Below are positions 17,384 to 26,351 of a stretch of 64,000 nt of DNA, piece by piece. This DNA is from 1-14-0-10-45-29 sp041650255 (GTDB taxonomy: Archaea > Micrarchaeota > Micrarchaeia > Anstonellales > Anstonellaceae): NCBI GenBank assembly GCA_041650255.1, contig JBAZLL010000005.1, forward strand, positions 1-64,000, in the 5' to 3' direction. How positions within the stretch are numbered: position 1 is the stretch's first letter; the number at the start of each line of letters is the position of its first letter. Both the position numbers and the translations under genes were made by a program. The notes beneath the pieces are model-generated. The model did no database searches. It saw nothing but the letters and a program-made list of their open reading frames with translations, and had not been told where the DNA came from.

Positions 17384-17800
17384 TTATAGCGGCGGCGCAT
17401 CCTGTTTTTTTAAAATACTCTCAAGGCTCTGGCTGTATTTTTTCGCATTTTCAAATGAGATGGAAAATGATTTCGGGTTTTCCTTCAAATAGTCCGTGCG
17501 CACAAAAAGCCATTCCCCCCCTCTTATTCTCCATGCGATATAAGTCGTGATATTCGTGTTTGCCTGCCAGATTTTGAGCTCATTCACCTGCTCTTTTCTC
17601 AATTGCAAATTTGGCGAATCTATAGCCTTGCACTCAAATCCGTATTGGTCAACATTTCTAAATGCCAAAATGTCTGGGCACGGACTTGCACCGCCTCCGG
17701 AGCCTGCCGCGCGAATTGCGGAAAAACCGACTTCAATCAGTTTTTTTATGAGCTCGTTTTCAGCCCTGCTTCCTTTTTTATACGAGCCAAATGCCGCCAT
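17384..17800 (-). CDS. hjc: Holliday junction resolvase Hjc
   Basis: 138 residues, the normal length of archaeal Hjc. YKKGSRAENELIKKLIEVGFSAIRAAGSGGGASPCPDIL contains, in short pieces, the expected catalytic residues: the Glu in RAENEL, Asp in PDILAF and the ECKA pair, making the E...D...ExK nuclease core. It cleaves four-way DNA junctions in recombination and fork repair. The frame is open upstream, but the ATG at 17800 (MAAFGSYKKG) matches the family start. Divergent from the CBS gene across 61 bp, with a shared A/T-rich promoter region (GGTTAAAAGCTTTG). Confidence 0.85.
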   Translation of the reverse strand: MAAFGSYKKGSRAENELIKKLIEVGFSAIRAAGSGGGASPCPDILAFRNVDQYGFECKAIDSPNLQLRKEQVNELKIWQANTNITTYIAWRIRGGEWLFVRTDYLKENPKSFSISFENAKKYSQSLESILKKQDAPPL

Positions 17801-17861
17801 GAAACTGTTTGAAAGGTTGAGGTTAAAAGCTTTGGGAAGGTTAGCTTTGCGGGGGGATTTT

Positions 17862-18284
17862 ATGAGTTTTGACATGCGAATCGGAGACTGCATGACTCGG
17901 GGTGTTGAGGTTCTTGACTCCTCAAAATCTGCATTTGATGCGGCTAAACTGCTTGCAAAAAAGAAAATCGGCTCTGTCATCATAACACAAAAAGGGGATG
18001 CGGTCGGAATAATCACCGAGCGGGACATTGTCTACAAAGTTGTTTTGAAAGAAAAAAATGCAAAAAAGGAAAAGCTTGCATCCATAATGTCAAAACCGCT
18101 CAAGGCAATTTGTGCCGAGCAGACTATACAGGATGCCGCGCTTGCAATGCGCGAAAATAACATAAAACGGCTTCCGGTGCTTGACAAAAAAGGAAAACTT
18201 GTGGGCATTATAACTGAAGGGGACCTAATTACTGTTTATCCGGGAATAGTGGACATTATCAGCGAGACGCCAAAAATGAAATAA
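17862..18284 (+). CDS. CBS domain-pair protein
   Basis: 140 residues made of two CBS domains (about 8-65 and 75-132): MRIGDCMTRGVEVLDSSKS and IGSVIITQKGDAVGIITERD, then IMSKPLKAICAEQT and IKRLPVLDKKGKLVGIITEGD. Stand-alone CBS pairs sense adenosine nucleotides and adjust partner proteins or stay as free regulators. The frame is open far upstream, but that part runs antisense to hjc; the ATG at 17862 has GGGGGG 6 nt upstream. Partner unknown. Confidence 0.85.
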   Translation: MSFDMRIGDCMTRGVEVLDSSKSAFDAAKLLAKKKIGSVIITQKGDAVGIITERDIVYKVVLKEKNAKKEKLASIMSKPLKAICAEQTIQDAALAMRENNIKRLPVLDKKGKLVGIITEGDLITVYPGIVDIISETPKMK

Positions 18285-18287
18285 TCC

Positions 18288-18294
18288 TTTTTTT
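18288..18294 (+). terminator. T-run after the CBS gene
   Basis: Seven T residues 3 nt after the CBS stop codon; further T-runs follow before the convergent squalene synthase gene. Confidence 0.45.
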
Positions 18295-18355
18295 ACAATA
18301 AATTTTTTTCAATATTTATTTTTTTGAAAATACAACTCAAAATAAGACAACTTTT

Positions 18356-19414
18356 TTATCTTCTTTCCGCCTGCATTTGCAACATCAGCGCCCTTGCTCT
18401 TGCATTGCGCCCAAGATTAGAATCCGCCTTTTGCATTGTCTGCAAAAACCATCCCACCAATTTTTCATTGGATGCGCCCCATAGCGCGCATTTTGCGACT
18501 ATCTCATGCACTTGCATTCTGTTAATTTTCACTTTCTTTCCCATGTCAAATACGTCTTTATTGTCAATGCATTTTACGTAAGATTCAATCGCCATGAAAA
18601 GCGGAATAAGGCAGAACATTCGCACCTTAATCGCATTTGTGGGAAGCGAAATTATGTAATGCATTCCAGAATACAAATATTCAAGCGCATTGTCAATTTC
18701 CTCGTTTAGCACGCTCATCGCCATCGCGCGGTTCTCCTCTTTTAGAAGCGTGTCATAATCCAGCCCATATCTTTGCATTATCTCGCGCGGCCAGTAATAT
18801 CTTCTTGAAGGAATGTCCGAGGACACGTCCCGCAAAATATTCACTTTCTGCAATGCGAGCCCGAACTTTTTGGCGTATGTGTGCAGTTTTCGTCTTGTTC
18901 TAGGAGTTATGATGTTATTGTAATAAAGCAAATCATTGAACAAATAGCCGACCACTCCGGCAACATAATAGCTGTATCTGTCCTGATCCTTGAAAGTGCG
19001 AATTGATTTTGTCTGAAACTCGTACATCCCGCTTGCCATTACTCTTCCCCAGCGCAGAATGCTCTCGCGTACTTTTTTTGGTTCGCCATAATAGACTTTT
19101 GCAACTGCGGGCAAATTCTCAAGCAATTCTTTCTCGTAAGTATAATCAAGCAGTGCGAGCATTTCCGTTTTGCAGGAGCTGATTTTCTCCTCATCAAATT
19201 TTTTCATTTCAAGAGAATCAATAAACTGGTCAAAAAGCTGTTTTTTTATGCTCACCGGAGCGGACGAATCCTCTATCGTGTCAATAACCCTGTAAATAAG
19301 ATAGGAAACCATCATCTGTTGGGAAAGCGGATGCGGCAATACCTTTATCGCGAGCGCAAAACTTCTGGATACATTAGGCAAAATATTCCAAGATAAACTA
19401 AGCTCTTTGTTCAT
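18356..19414 (-). CDS. Squalene/phytoene synthase family protein
   Basis: 352 residues. Both aspartate-rich motifs of head-to-head prenyl synthases are intact: VIDTIEDS near residue 45 and NILRDVSSDIPSRRYYWP near residue 195. The early SRSFALAIKVLPHPL and ASGMYEFQ marks also fit eukaryote-type squalene synthase (farnesyl-diphosphate farnesyltransferase), which condenses two prenyl diphosphates at the membrane. No C-terminal anchor helix is visible, unlike eukaryotic squalene synthase. No other isoprenoid gene is near, so the product (squalene, phytoene or another chain) is open. Confidence 0.85.
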   Translation of the reverse strand: MNKELSLSWNILPNVSRSFALAIKVLPHPLSQQMMVSYLIYRVIDTIEDSSAPVSIKKQLFDQFIDSLEMKKFDEEKISSCKTEMLALLDYTYEKELLENLPAVAKVYYGEPKKVRESILRWGRVMASGMYEFQTKSIRTFKDQDRYSYYVAGVVGYLFNDLLYYNNIITPRTRRKLHTYAKKFGLALQKVNILRDVSSDIPSRRYYWPREIMQRYGLDYDTLLKEENRAMAMSVLNEEIDNALEYLYSGMHYIISLPTNAIKVRMFCLIPLFMAIESYVKCIDNKDVFDMGKKVKINRMQVHEIVAKCALWGASNEKLVGWFLQTMQKADSNLGRNARARALMLQMQAERR

Positions 19415-19460
19415 TTTTCGCCTGCACCCTTCATTATTGATTGCTTCTGTTTAGCGGGAG

Positions 19461-19470
19461 ATATTTTAAA
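19461..19470 (+). promoter_or_regulatory. TATA box of the pgi gene
   Basis: ATATTTTAAA, centred about 25 nt before the TTG at 19490. The spacing predicts transcription starting at or next to the start codon. Confidence 0.55.
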
Positions 19471-19489
19471 GTGTTTTGCTCAAGTCTTT

Positions 19490-20815
19490 TTGGGTGTTTT
19501 ATTGGCGGACGGGGTTATTTTTGATTTTTCAGGCTCAAAGCTTTCGGTGCAAAAGCTCGCATTGGGTGCATCCTCGCTTGAAGGTTACATCAATGAATTA
19601 AGCGCCGTCGTCTCGGATAAGGACTGGTCGCACCCTGCCGCGTCTTTTCTTTTGCCTTTTGAGAAAAAATACGCATCGGAATGCGCTTCACTTGCAAAAA
19701 AACTGCCCTCACCTTCTCTTGTAATAGTTGTCGGAATCGGCGGCTCAAATTTGGGCACCATGGCGGTGCACGATGCAATATTCGGCTCTCTTTGCAATCT
19801 TAATTCAAAGCCGCAATTGGTGTTTGCGGATACCACCGACGCGCGGACGTTAAATTCCATCATCGAACTTGCAAAAAGTCATTTCTCCAAAGGCGGGCAT
19901 GTAATAATCAATATCGTGAGCAAGTCCGGGCACACAATAGAGACAATTGCAAACTTTGATGTGCTCTATTCCTCCCTATCTGCCCAGAGCAAGGATCGTT
20001 TGCATGTTGTCGCAACATCGGACGAATCCTGCGACCTTGAAAAATTGGCGCTTTCCGAAGGCTTTGACTCACTGCAAATACCAAAAAATGTCGGCGGGCG
20101 ATATTCGGTCTTTTCAAATGTCGGTCTTTTCCCGCTTTCCCTTTGCGGCGTGGATATAAATTCCCTTTTGGAAGGTGCGCGCATGTCCGCAAAATCCGCG
20201 CTTTCAACCGATATTTCAAAAAACAATTCCGCCCTCATGGCTTCATTTCTTTATGCCAACGCAAAGAAGGGAAAACGAACGCACGTTGACATGCTTTTCT
20301 CAAACAGTCTTCATTCCACCGGAATGTGGCACCGCCAGCTTTTGGCAGAAAGCAGTGCAAAGCAGAAAAATATTCAAGGCAAAATCGTGCATTCCGGCAT
20401 AACTCCGATTTGCTCTGTTTGCACAACCGATTTACATTCAATGGCTCAATTATATCTGGGCGGACCCGACGACAAAACTTATCGCATAATAACTGCTTCC
20501 GACAAAGGTGCAAACGCATCCATTGGAAAATCCGCGCTTTTGCATGTGCTTGCTCCGCAGGTGCAGGGAAAGAGCATCAATCAGATAATGGATTCAATTT
20601 GTGGCGGAGTAATCTGTGCATTCAAAAAAGGCGGACGGGAATTTGTGCACATAAACCTGCCTTCTCTTAATGCACATAGCATCGGTTGGCTTATGCAGGA
20701 GGAAATGGCGGAAACGATGTATCTCTGCCATCTTCTGGGCGTGAATGCGTTTGACCAGCCTGCGGTTGAAGAATACAAATCGGAATCCATCAAAATCCTA
20801 AAAAAATCAACCTAA
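19490..20815 (+). CDS. pgi: Glucose-6-phosphate isomerase
   Basis: 441 residues of the PGI superfamily (not the archaeal cupin type). VVGIGGSNLGTMAV, the sugar-phosphate site SKSGHTIETIANF and NVGGRYSVFSNVGLFPL are clear, with LLAESSAKQKNIQG and a late His in HSIGWLMQEE. It interconverts glucose 6-phosphate and fructose 6-phosphate in the cytoplasm. The start is likely TTG at 19490: a TATA box ATATTTTAAA (19461-19470) lies about 27 nt upstream, giving a leaderless mRNA. Its stop overlaps by 4 nt the stop of the convergent ROK kinase gene. Confidence 0.9.
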   Translation: MGVLLADGVIFDFSGSKLSVQKLALGASSLEGYINELSAVVSDKDWSHPAASFLLPFEKKYASECASLAKKLPSPSLVIVVGIGGSNLGTMAVHDAIFGSLCNLNSKPQLVFADTTDARTLNSIIELAKSHFSKGGHVIINIVSKSGHTIETIANFDVLYSSLSAQSKDRLHVVATSDESCDLEKLALSEGFDSLQIPKNVGGRYSVFSNVGLFPLSLCGVDINSLLEGARMSAKSALSTDISKNNSALMASFLYANAKKGKRTHVDMLFSNSLHSTGMWHRQLLAESSAKQKNIQGKIVHSGITPICSVCTTDLHSMAQLYLGGPDDKTYRIITASDKGANASIGKSALLHVLAPQVQGKSINQIMDSICGGVICAFKKGGREFVHINLPSLNAHSIGWLMQEEMAETMYLCHLLGVNAFDQPAVEEYKSESIKILKKST

Positions 20816-21723
20816 TTCTTTCCTAAGAAATTTTTTATCTTTTCATTTTCTTCTCCCTTTGCAAGAAGCATTGCGCCCTCAAGAGAAGGATTATTCATTT
20901 TACAAACGCCTATTTTTGTGAAAGCAACCGGGGATATTGCGCATTTTCTATACCCTGAAAATACATCTGTCCTGTATTTTTTCATAAGCGCGAATCCAAC
21001 CGAGCCTGCAATAATTATTTCGTTCGGATTTAGTGCGCTTGCAATGTTTGCAAGCCCAACTCCGAATAAGAAAGCGGCACTATTGCAAATCGCTTTCGCA
21101 TCCAAGCTTTTATCCAAGAAAATTTCCTTTGCACTTTTTCTTTTTCCCACTCTCTCAAAATATTGTTTTTCAATCCCGGCCCCGCCGCAAATTTCTTCCC
21201 ATTGAATTATTTTTCCCAAGTTTTCTTTTTTTCCAAGTAGTAAAATTTTCATGTGCCCGAATTCTCCCGCACAATTGTTTTTCCCGCGCAAAAGCTTTCC
21301 CTCATGCACAATCGCGCCTCCGATGCCTGTTCCGGGTGCAACTATGCAAAATGAATCATTTTTCTTTGCCCCCCTACTCCACCACTGTGCAAGCGCGGCG
21401 CATTTCACGTCGTTTTCTGCAAATATCTTCGCGCCAAGAATATTTTTTTCAAAATGCAGATTTTTCACATTTTTAATGTTCGGCAATTTTGATACAAAAG
21501 AGTTTTGCACAAATCCTGGCAACGCAATGCCGACTGAGTTTGCATTTGTTCTTTTCACCAGTTCCTTTATGATATTTTTCAATTCGGCATTTGTCAAATT
21601 TGCGGGGGTGGGAATTTCCCCGCTCTTTTCTGCGCCATTTTTTGAAAACATCCACCCAATTTTTGTGCCGCCGACATCCACTCCCAGTGTTTTTTCGTTT
21701 CTTAATTTCCCGCCCTCTAGCAT
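20812..21723 (-). CDS. ROK family sugar kinase
   Basis: 303 residues. The ATP-binding motif LGVDVGGTKIGWMF is at the N-terminus, followed by the catalytic region AENDVKCAALAQWW and GTGIGGAIVHEGKLLRG with the GEFGHMKI mark. The zinc-binding CxCGxxGCxE cluster of classical ROK kinases is missing; only EEICGGAGIEKQYFE remains at that place. Likely an ATP-dependent glucokinase or hexokinase feeding the adjacent phosphoglucose isomerase, which is convergent with a 4-nt overlap. Sugar specificity is inferred from this neighbour only. Confidence 0.8.
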   Translation of the reverse strand: MLEGGKLRNEKTLGVDVGGTKIGWMFSKNGAEKSGEIPTPANLTNAELKNIIKELVKRTNANSVGIALPGFVQNSFVSKLPNIKNVKNLHFEKNILGAKIFAENDVKCAALAQWWSRGAKKNDSFCIVAPGTGIGGAIVHEGKLLRGKNNCAGEFGHMKILLLGKKENLGKIIQWEEICGGAGIEKQYFERVGKRKSAKEIFLDKSLDAKAICNSAAFLFGVGLANIASALNPNEIIIAGSVGFALMKKYRTDVFSGYRKCAISPVAFTKIGVCKMNNPSLEGAMLLAKGEENEKIKNFLGKN

Positions 21724-21828
21724 ATTTTTTCAAATGGGTGCAACCTACTTAAATGTGCCGTGCGGCGCATATTTTGTGTTCGTGAAAAACAAACCTAATA
21801 TTTAAACAATTGCGAACCTACTTTTAGT

Positions 21829-24393
21829 ATGCTAACCAAGCCGGATGTGTCAGGAACGGACCTGTGGTCAATGCCGATTGAGGAAGCTTTTGCCCGCCTC
21901 AAGAGCTCCGCCAACGGTCTCTCCGATGCGGAATCCTCAAAAAGACACGCAGTGTTCGGGCTCAACGAACTTGCGCAAAAGAAAAAACGCAACCTTCTGA
22001 TGCAATTTGCCGCCTATTTTTTCAATCCGCTCATTGTTGTCCTCATAATAGTCGGTCTTGCCTCATTTTATTTTGGAAATGCGCTAAGTGCAGTAATCAT
22101 ACTTATCATGGTGCTCGTGAGTGTGTGCCTCACATTTTATCAGGAATATTCCGCTCAAGATGCCGCAGAAAAACTTCGCAAGCTGATTCGCAACACCGCA
22201 ACCGCGCTAAGAAATTCCAAATACAAGGAAGTTCCCCTCAAATATCTTGCGCCCGGAGATGTGATACGTCTCTCCGCCGGAGATTTGGTTCCCGCGGACT
22301 GTCGAATTATCTCCTGCCGCGACTTTTTCATAAATCAGGCGTCAATCACCGGCGAATCCGTTCCGGTTGAGAAAACTGGCAAACCCGCGGATTCCGGCAC
22401 GCAAATAACCGACATGCTCAATGCAGTATTTTTCGGAAGCAGCGTTGTGAGCGGCTCGGCGCAGGCAATAGTTGTGCGCACCGGCATGGCGACACAATTC
22501 GGCGCAATTTCAGCCCGATTGGGCACAAGCAGGCAGGAAACCGCGTTTGACCGGGGAGTGCGCGATTACAGCATGCTCATGCTCAAATTCGTATTCGTAC
22601 TCGTGCTCATAATTTTTGCATTAAACGCATTTCTAAAACAAAACATGCTTGAGGCTCTTCTTTTTGCGTTGGCGGTGGCGGTCGGACTTACTCCCGAAAT
22701 GCTTCCAATGGTTGTGACTGCAAATCTTTCGCAGGGCGCAAACAACATGGCGAAAAAAGAAGTGATTGTGAAAAAGCTCCCTTCAATTCAAAATCTCGGC
22801 GCAATGGATGTTCTGTGCACCGATAAAACCGGCACACTGACCGAAGATAAAATCAAGCTTGTGCGCCACGTGAACATTGACGGCATTGAAGACGATCATG
22901 TGCTTTTGTTTGCATATCTTATCAGCTTCAATCAAACAGGGCTTAGAAATCCCCTTGACAGCGCGATACTTGAACACGACGCAAAGCGGCTTAAAAAAGA
23001 AATAAGCGCCAACTTCAAAAAAATAGATGAGATTCCATTTGACTTCATGCGCAGATGCATGAGCGTCGTAGTTGAGGACTCATCCAAAACCCATATTCTT
23101 CTTACAAAAGGCGCGCCCGAAGATCTGTTGCCAAAATGCAATCATATTGTGCGTTCGGGTTCTTTGGAGCCGATGCCCGATTCAGACAAGAAAAAGGCAA
23201 ACGAACTTTATCTGAAACTAAGCTCCGAGGGCTTTAGGGTGCTTGCTCTTGCTTCAAAACAAATCTCTTCCTCAAAGAGCATATATTCCGTTTCCGACGA
23301 ATCTGATTTGGCATTTGAAGGCTTTTTGGCATTTTTGGATCCGCCAAAAAAGACAGCGCACGCATCATTGGCAGAACTGATGAAGCGCGGCATTGAAATA
23401 AAAATTCTTTCCGGCGACAACGAGCTTGTAAACCGCAAAATCGCAAAAGACGTCGGACTGAATGTAAAAGGCGTAATCACGGGTGCGCAAATCGCGCAGG
23501 CAACCGACGAATCCATGCAAGTGCTTGTGGAAGAAAACACAATATTCGCCCGCGTCTCTCCTATGCAAAAGGAGCGCATAATTCTTGCATTACAGCGCAA
23601 CCATCATATTGTCGGCTATTTGGGAGACGGAATCAACGATTCGCTTGCGCTCAAAACTTCGGATGTGGGAATTTCCGTTGATTCTGCCGCCGACGTTGCA
23701 AAAGAGTCTGCCGATGTAATCCTGTTGCGAAAAAGCTTGCATGTTCTCTACGAAGGAGTGGATGAGGGCAGGCGCACATTTGCAAACACGATGAAATATC
23801 TGAAGATGGGCTCAAGCTCAAACTTTGGCAACATGTTCTCAATGGTCGGCGCAAGCATATTCCTGCCGTTTTTGCCAATGGCGCCGATTCAAATTCTTCT
23901 AAATAATTTTCTTTATGACATATCTCAACTGGGCATCACAAGCGATAATGTTGATTCGGAATCGCTTGCAAAGCCGGCACAATGGAGCATGGATTCAATA
24001 AAGAATTTCATGCTCTATATCGGACCTGTAAGCAGTATATTTGATTACATAACGTTCGGAGTGCTATTTATTGTACTCAATGTTCCTGCCGCCGTGTTTC
24101 ATACGGGCTGGTTCATAGAATCAATTCTCACGCAAACCCTTGTCGTGTATGTAGTTAGAACCGGAAAAATACCTTTCATACAAAGCAAGCCGAGCAAAAA
24201 ACTGCTTCTTGTATCGCTTTCAATAATGCTTGTCGCCATTCTGATTGTCACAACGCCCTTGCGCGAAATATTTGAATTCGGAGAACTTCCCCTCATTTAC
24301 TATCCGATACTCATCGTAATCGTGCTAAGCTATCTTGTGCTTACACAGCTTGTCAAAGGCTTTTTGATAAAGCGGGGGATTATCTCTTACTAA
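21829..24393 (+). CDS. P-type ATPase, Mg2+ importer type (MgtA/MgtB, P3B)
   Basis: 854 residues. The phosphorylation motif CTDKTGTLTED, the actuator motif ASITGESVPVEK, hinge GDGINDSLALK and the ten-helix layout are present. The N-terminal half (QFAAYFFNPLIVVLII) and the NFLYDISQLGI segment in helix 6 with asparagine/aspartate are typical of the MgtA branch rather than Ca2+ or H+ pumps. It probably imports Mg2+. A TATA box AATATTTAAAC about 27-35 nt before the ATG suggests a leaderless transcript. One of three P-type pumps in this window. Confidence 0.85.
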   Translation: MLTKPDVSGTDLWSMPIEEAFARLKSSANGLSDAESSKRHAVFGLNELAQKKKRNLLMQFAAYFFNPLIVVLIIVGLASFYFGNALSAVIILIMVLVSVCLTFYQEYSAQDAAEKLRKLIRNTATALRNSKYKEVPLKYLAPGDVIRLSAGDLVPADCRIISCRDFFINQASITGESVPVEKTGKPADSGTQITDMLNAVFFGSSVVSGSAQAIVVRTGMATQFGAISARLGTSRQETAFDRGVRDYSMLMLKFVFVLVLIIFALNAFLKQNMLEALLFALAVAVGLTPEMLPMVVTANLSQGANNMAKKEVIVKKLPSIQNLGAMDVLCTDKTGTLTEDKIKLVRHVNIDGIEDDHVLLFAYLISFNQTGLRNPLDSAILEHDAKRLKKEISANFKKIDEIPFDFMRRCMSVVVEDSSKTHILLTKGAPEDLLPKCNHIVRSGSLEPMPDSDKKKANELYLKLSSEGFRVLALASKQISSSKSIYSVSDESDLAFEGFLAFLDPPKKTAHASLAELMKRGIEIKILSGDNELVNRKIAKDVGLNVKGVITGAQIAQATDESMQVLVEENTIFARVSPMQKERIILALQRNHHIVGYLGDGINDSLALKTSDVGISVDSAADVAKESADVILLRKSLHVLYEGVDEGRRTFANTMKYLKMGSSSNFGNMFSMVGASIFLPFLPMAPIQILLNNFLYDISQLGITSDNVDSESLAKPAQWSMDSIKNFMLYIGPVSSIFDYITFGVLFIVLNVPAAVFHTGWFIESILTQTLVVYVVRTGKIPFIQSKPSKKLLLVSLSIMLVAILIVTTPLREIFEFGELPLIYYPILIVIVLSYLVLTQLVKGFLIKRGIISY

Positions 24394-24448
24394 CGATTAA
24401 TTAGTGCGTACGTCCATAGTTAAAATGTAATTTTCCTAAGGTGATGAA

Positions 24449-24604
24449 ATGGGTATGAGCAAGAAAGATTTAACCAGAAAGCATATGAACACAAAAGCTC
24501 GCATCGCCGAGCTTGAGCCGCTTGTGCGCCGAGACCCGCTAAAAAAGCATCCGGAAATTCACGAAGAGCTTGAAAAACTCAAAAAAAGCCTGACCGAGAA
24601 TTAA
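24449..24604 (+). CDS. Small charged helical protein, 51 residues
   Basis: A 51-residue open frame beginning MGMSKKDLTRK and ending ELEKLKKSLTEN, with a ribosome site AAGGTGATGAA directly before the ATG, the same GGTGA type used by other genes here. The sequence is almost wholly charged and probably one or two helices, with a PLVRRDPLKKHPEIHEEL middle. No known family recognised. It follows the Mg2+-type ATPase by 55 nt and may be a small regulator or an independent gene. Confidence 0.6.
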   Translation: MGMSKKDLTRKHMNTKARIAELEPLVRRDPLKKHPEIHEELEKLKKSLTEN

Positions 24605-24693
24605 AGTTTGTTTGAAAACAAGTTATGTTCGCCCAAAAAAAAAGAAGCAGGCGAACAGTTTTCACTTTTTATTTTTGTGCACATTTTATCCTT

Positions 24694-25302
24694 TCAATTC
24701 GGCACAGTCTCCACTTTTTCTTCTTTCTTTCCCCAGCTATCCTCGCATATATACCCCGCTTTTCTAAGCCTTGCATACGACGCCCACAAAAATATCGGTC
24801 CAAATACGGCTGTCGGGAAGAAATTATTCATTGTAATGAACATGGAGAGAAAAAGTGCGTTCAGAAATGTTTGCAGTCCAAGCGCAAATACTCCGATTCC
24901 AATCACAAGTGCGCACACCGTGCTTGCAACCAATCCCGCAACAAGAAAGTAGCCGATGTCAATTGCCTCAATCTCGGGCTTTCCTTTCGTTACTACTAAA
25001 TTCCAAATCTTGTATGCCACATAGCCAAAAAGGAAATTGCCGACAAATCCAAATGCGCTTCCCCAACTAAGCGTCCCAAAAAAGTCCGCACTCAAATTTC
25101 CAAATGCCGCGCCCCATGCGCCCGCCGGTCCGAACAAAACTCCTGCAAGCGGGGGAATGAAATTTGCAAGCCTAAACTCGGTATAACCCGGAACTATTGG
25201 GAACGGCTTGAACGGAACAAGAAGCCCTGCATACAATATCGCCACGAGGACAATAATCGCGACTTGTTTTTTCTCTGTCCACACTTTTAGTATTTGGTTC
25301 AT
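24694..25302 (-). CDS. QueT-like ECF transporter S component
   Basis: 202 residues with about six membrane helices. PFPIVPGYTEFRLANFIPPLAGVLFGP, in parts, and GAWGAAFGNLSADFFGTL match the QueT family, the substrate-binding S component of energy-coupling-factor transporters for queuosine precursors. In an archaeon the ligand could be a deazapurine precursor of archaeosine or another base. No ECF ATPase or T component is nearby, so it would have to share a module coded elsewhere. A strong ribosome site TGGAGGCGGC precedes the ATG. Confidence 0.7.
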   Translation of the reverse strand: MNQILKVWTEKKQVAIIVLVAILYAGLLVPFKPFPIVPGYTEFRLANFIPPLAGVLFGPAGAWGAAFGNLSADFFGTLSWGSAFGFVGNFLFGYVAYKIWNLVVTKGKPEIEAIDIGYFLVAGLVASTVCALVIGIGVFALGLQTFLNALFLSMFITMNNFFPTAVFGPIFLWASYARLRKAGYICEDSWGKKEEKVETVPN

Positions 25303-25463
25303 ATGCCGCCTCCAAAGTTTTTGTTTGTTTTACGACTCCCAAACTGTATCTATCAACTCTTTCCTGTTTTATAATTTCTTTCCAGCCTCGGTGCTTTCTT
25401 GTTTGATGCATGTTTCATATTTCTTTGCATATTTGTTTTTGCTTTTTTAGCATCCGACATTCT

Positions 25464-26159
25464 TTACAAACTTTTTTTCATCATTGCAAATATCTTCGGA
25501 TTCTTTATTGCCGCCCTTCCAATCATCGCGCCATAAAGCCCTGCATTTTTCAGTTCCAAAACCTGCTCTTTGGTTTTAATATCCCCGTTCGCGACAATTT
25601 TCTTGCCGGTTTTTACGCATTTTTCATACACAGAAAAATCGGCGGCTTCCTTATCTTCTTGGTCTGCGGTTTTTGCATGCACGACAAAAAATTGCGCATC
25701 CACATTCTCAATCAAATTAAGATAAGCCCCTTTTTCCTTCTCATACTTATTGAGTCCAAGCCTAAGCTTTATCGAGCATTCAAATCCGTGCTCCTTGATA
25801 ATCCCGACAATTTCTTTCACTCTTGACACTCTTTTTATCATCGCCGCGCCAATTCCCTGTCTGATGAATGAAGGCGAGGGGCATCCCAAATTCAGATTAA
25901 ATCCGCCAAATCCATTTTCGGGCTCAAATTCCAATAAAAATTTCTTATAATCCGACAATTTTGCCCCGGCAAGTTGTATTTGGGTCGGAGTTGCACTCAT
26001 AATTTTAATCTTGTCAATTTCGCCTTTTTTTCCTCTCGCCAAATTTGCGACTCTTGCCATTTCGCTAAACGTCAAGTCCGCACCATTCTCATGGCATAAT
26101 GTGCGAAAAGCGCAGTTGCCAATTCCTTCCATCGGTGCAAGCATAAGCTGAAATTTCAT
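25464..26159 (-). CDS. tRNA-dihydrouridine synthase family protein
   Basis: 231 residues, shorter than bacterial Dus (about 320) because the C-terminal helical domain is missing. The FMN barrel is clear: MLAPMEGIGNCAFRTLC, then FNLNLGCPSPSFIRQGIGAAMI with the catalytic cysteine in LGCPSP, CSIKLRLGLNK, and the late FVVHAKTADQ, IVANGDIKT and GAMIGRAAIKNP phosphate-binding parts. It reduces uridine to dihydrouridine in tRNA using FMN and NADPH. The archaeal short form is normal. Position in tRNA not predictable. Confidence 0.85.
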   Translation of the reverse strand: MKFQLMLAPMEGIGNCAFRTLCHENGADLTFSEMARVANLARGKKGEIDKIKIMSATPTQIQLAGAKLSDYKKFLLEFEPENGFGGFNLNLGCPSPSFIRQGIGAAMIKRVSRVKEIVGIIKEHGFECSIKLRLGLNKYEKEKGAYLNLIENVDAQFFVVHAKTADQEDKEAADFSVYEKCVKTGKKIVANGDIKTKEQVLELKNAGLYGAMIGRAAIKNPKIFAMMKKSL

Positions 26160-26351
26160 ATCGCATCCTCTCCTATTCGCATTTTTATTTTTTTACATAT
26201 CCCTTTGCGTTAAGCTCCCTATTAACATCGCCCCCTTCAAAATGTCAAGTTTATTAATTTGCCCAGATTTGCAAGAGTTATATCGCTTGGGCGGATTCAA
26301 TTGCCTCTTTTGGTGCTTGCAATCCGAAAAGAATATTTGGGGGTAGCTTTC

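Noticed and set aside
17547..17861. N-terminal extension of the CBS frame back to 17547
   Set aside because: It runs antisense to hjc, and the ATG at 17862 with a G-rich ribosome site yields a standard two-CBS protein.
17801..18028. N-terminal extension of the Hjc frame to 18028
   Set aside because: It runs antisense to the CBS gene and does not resemble Hjc; the ATG at 17800 gives the normal Hjc length.
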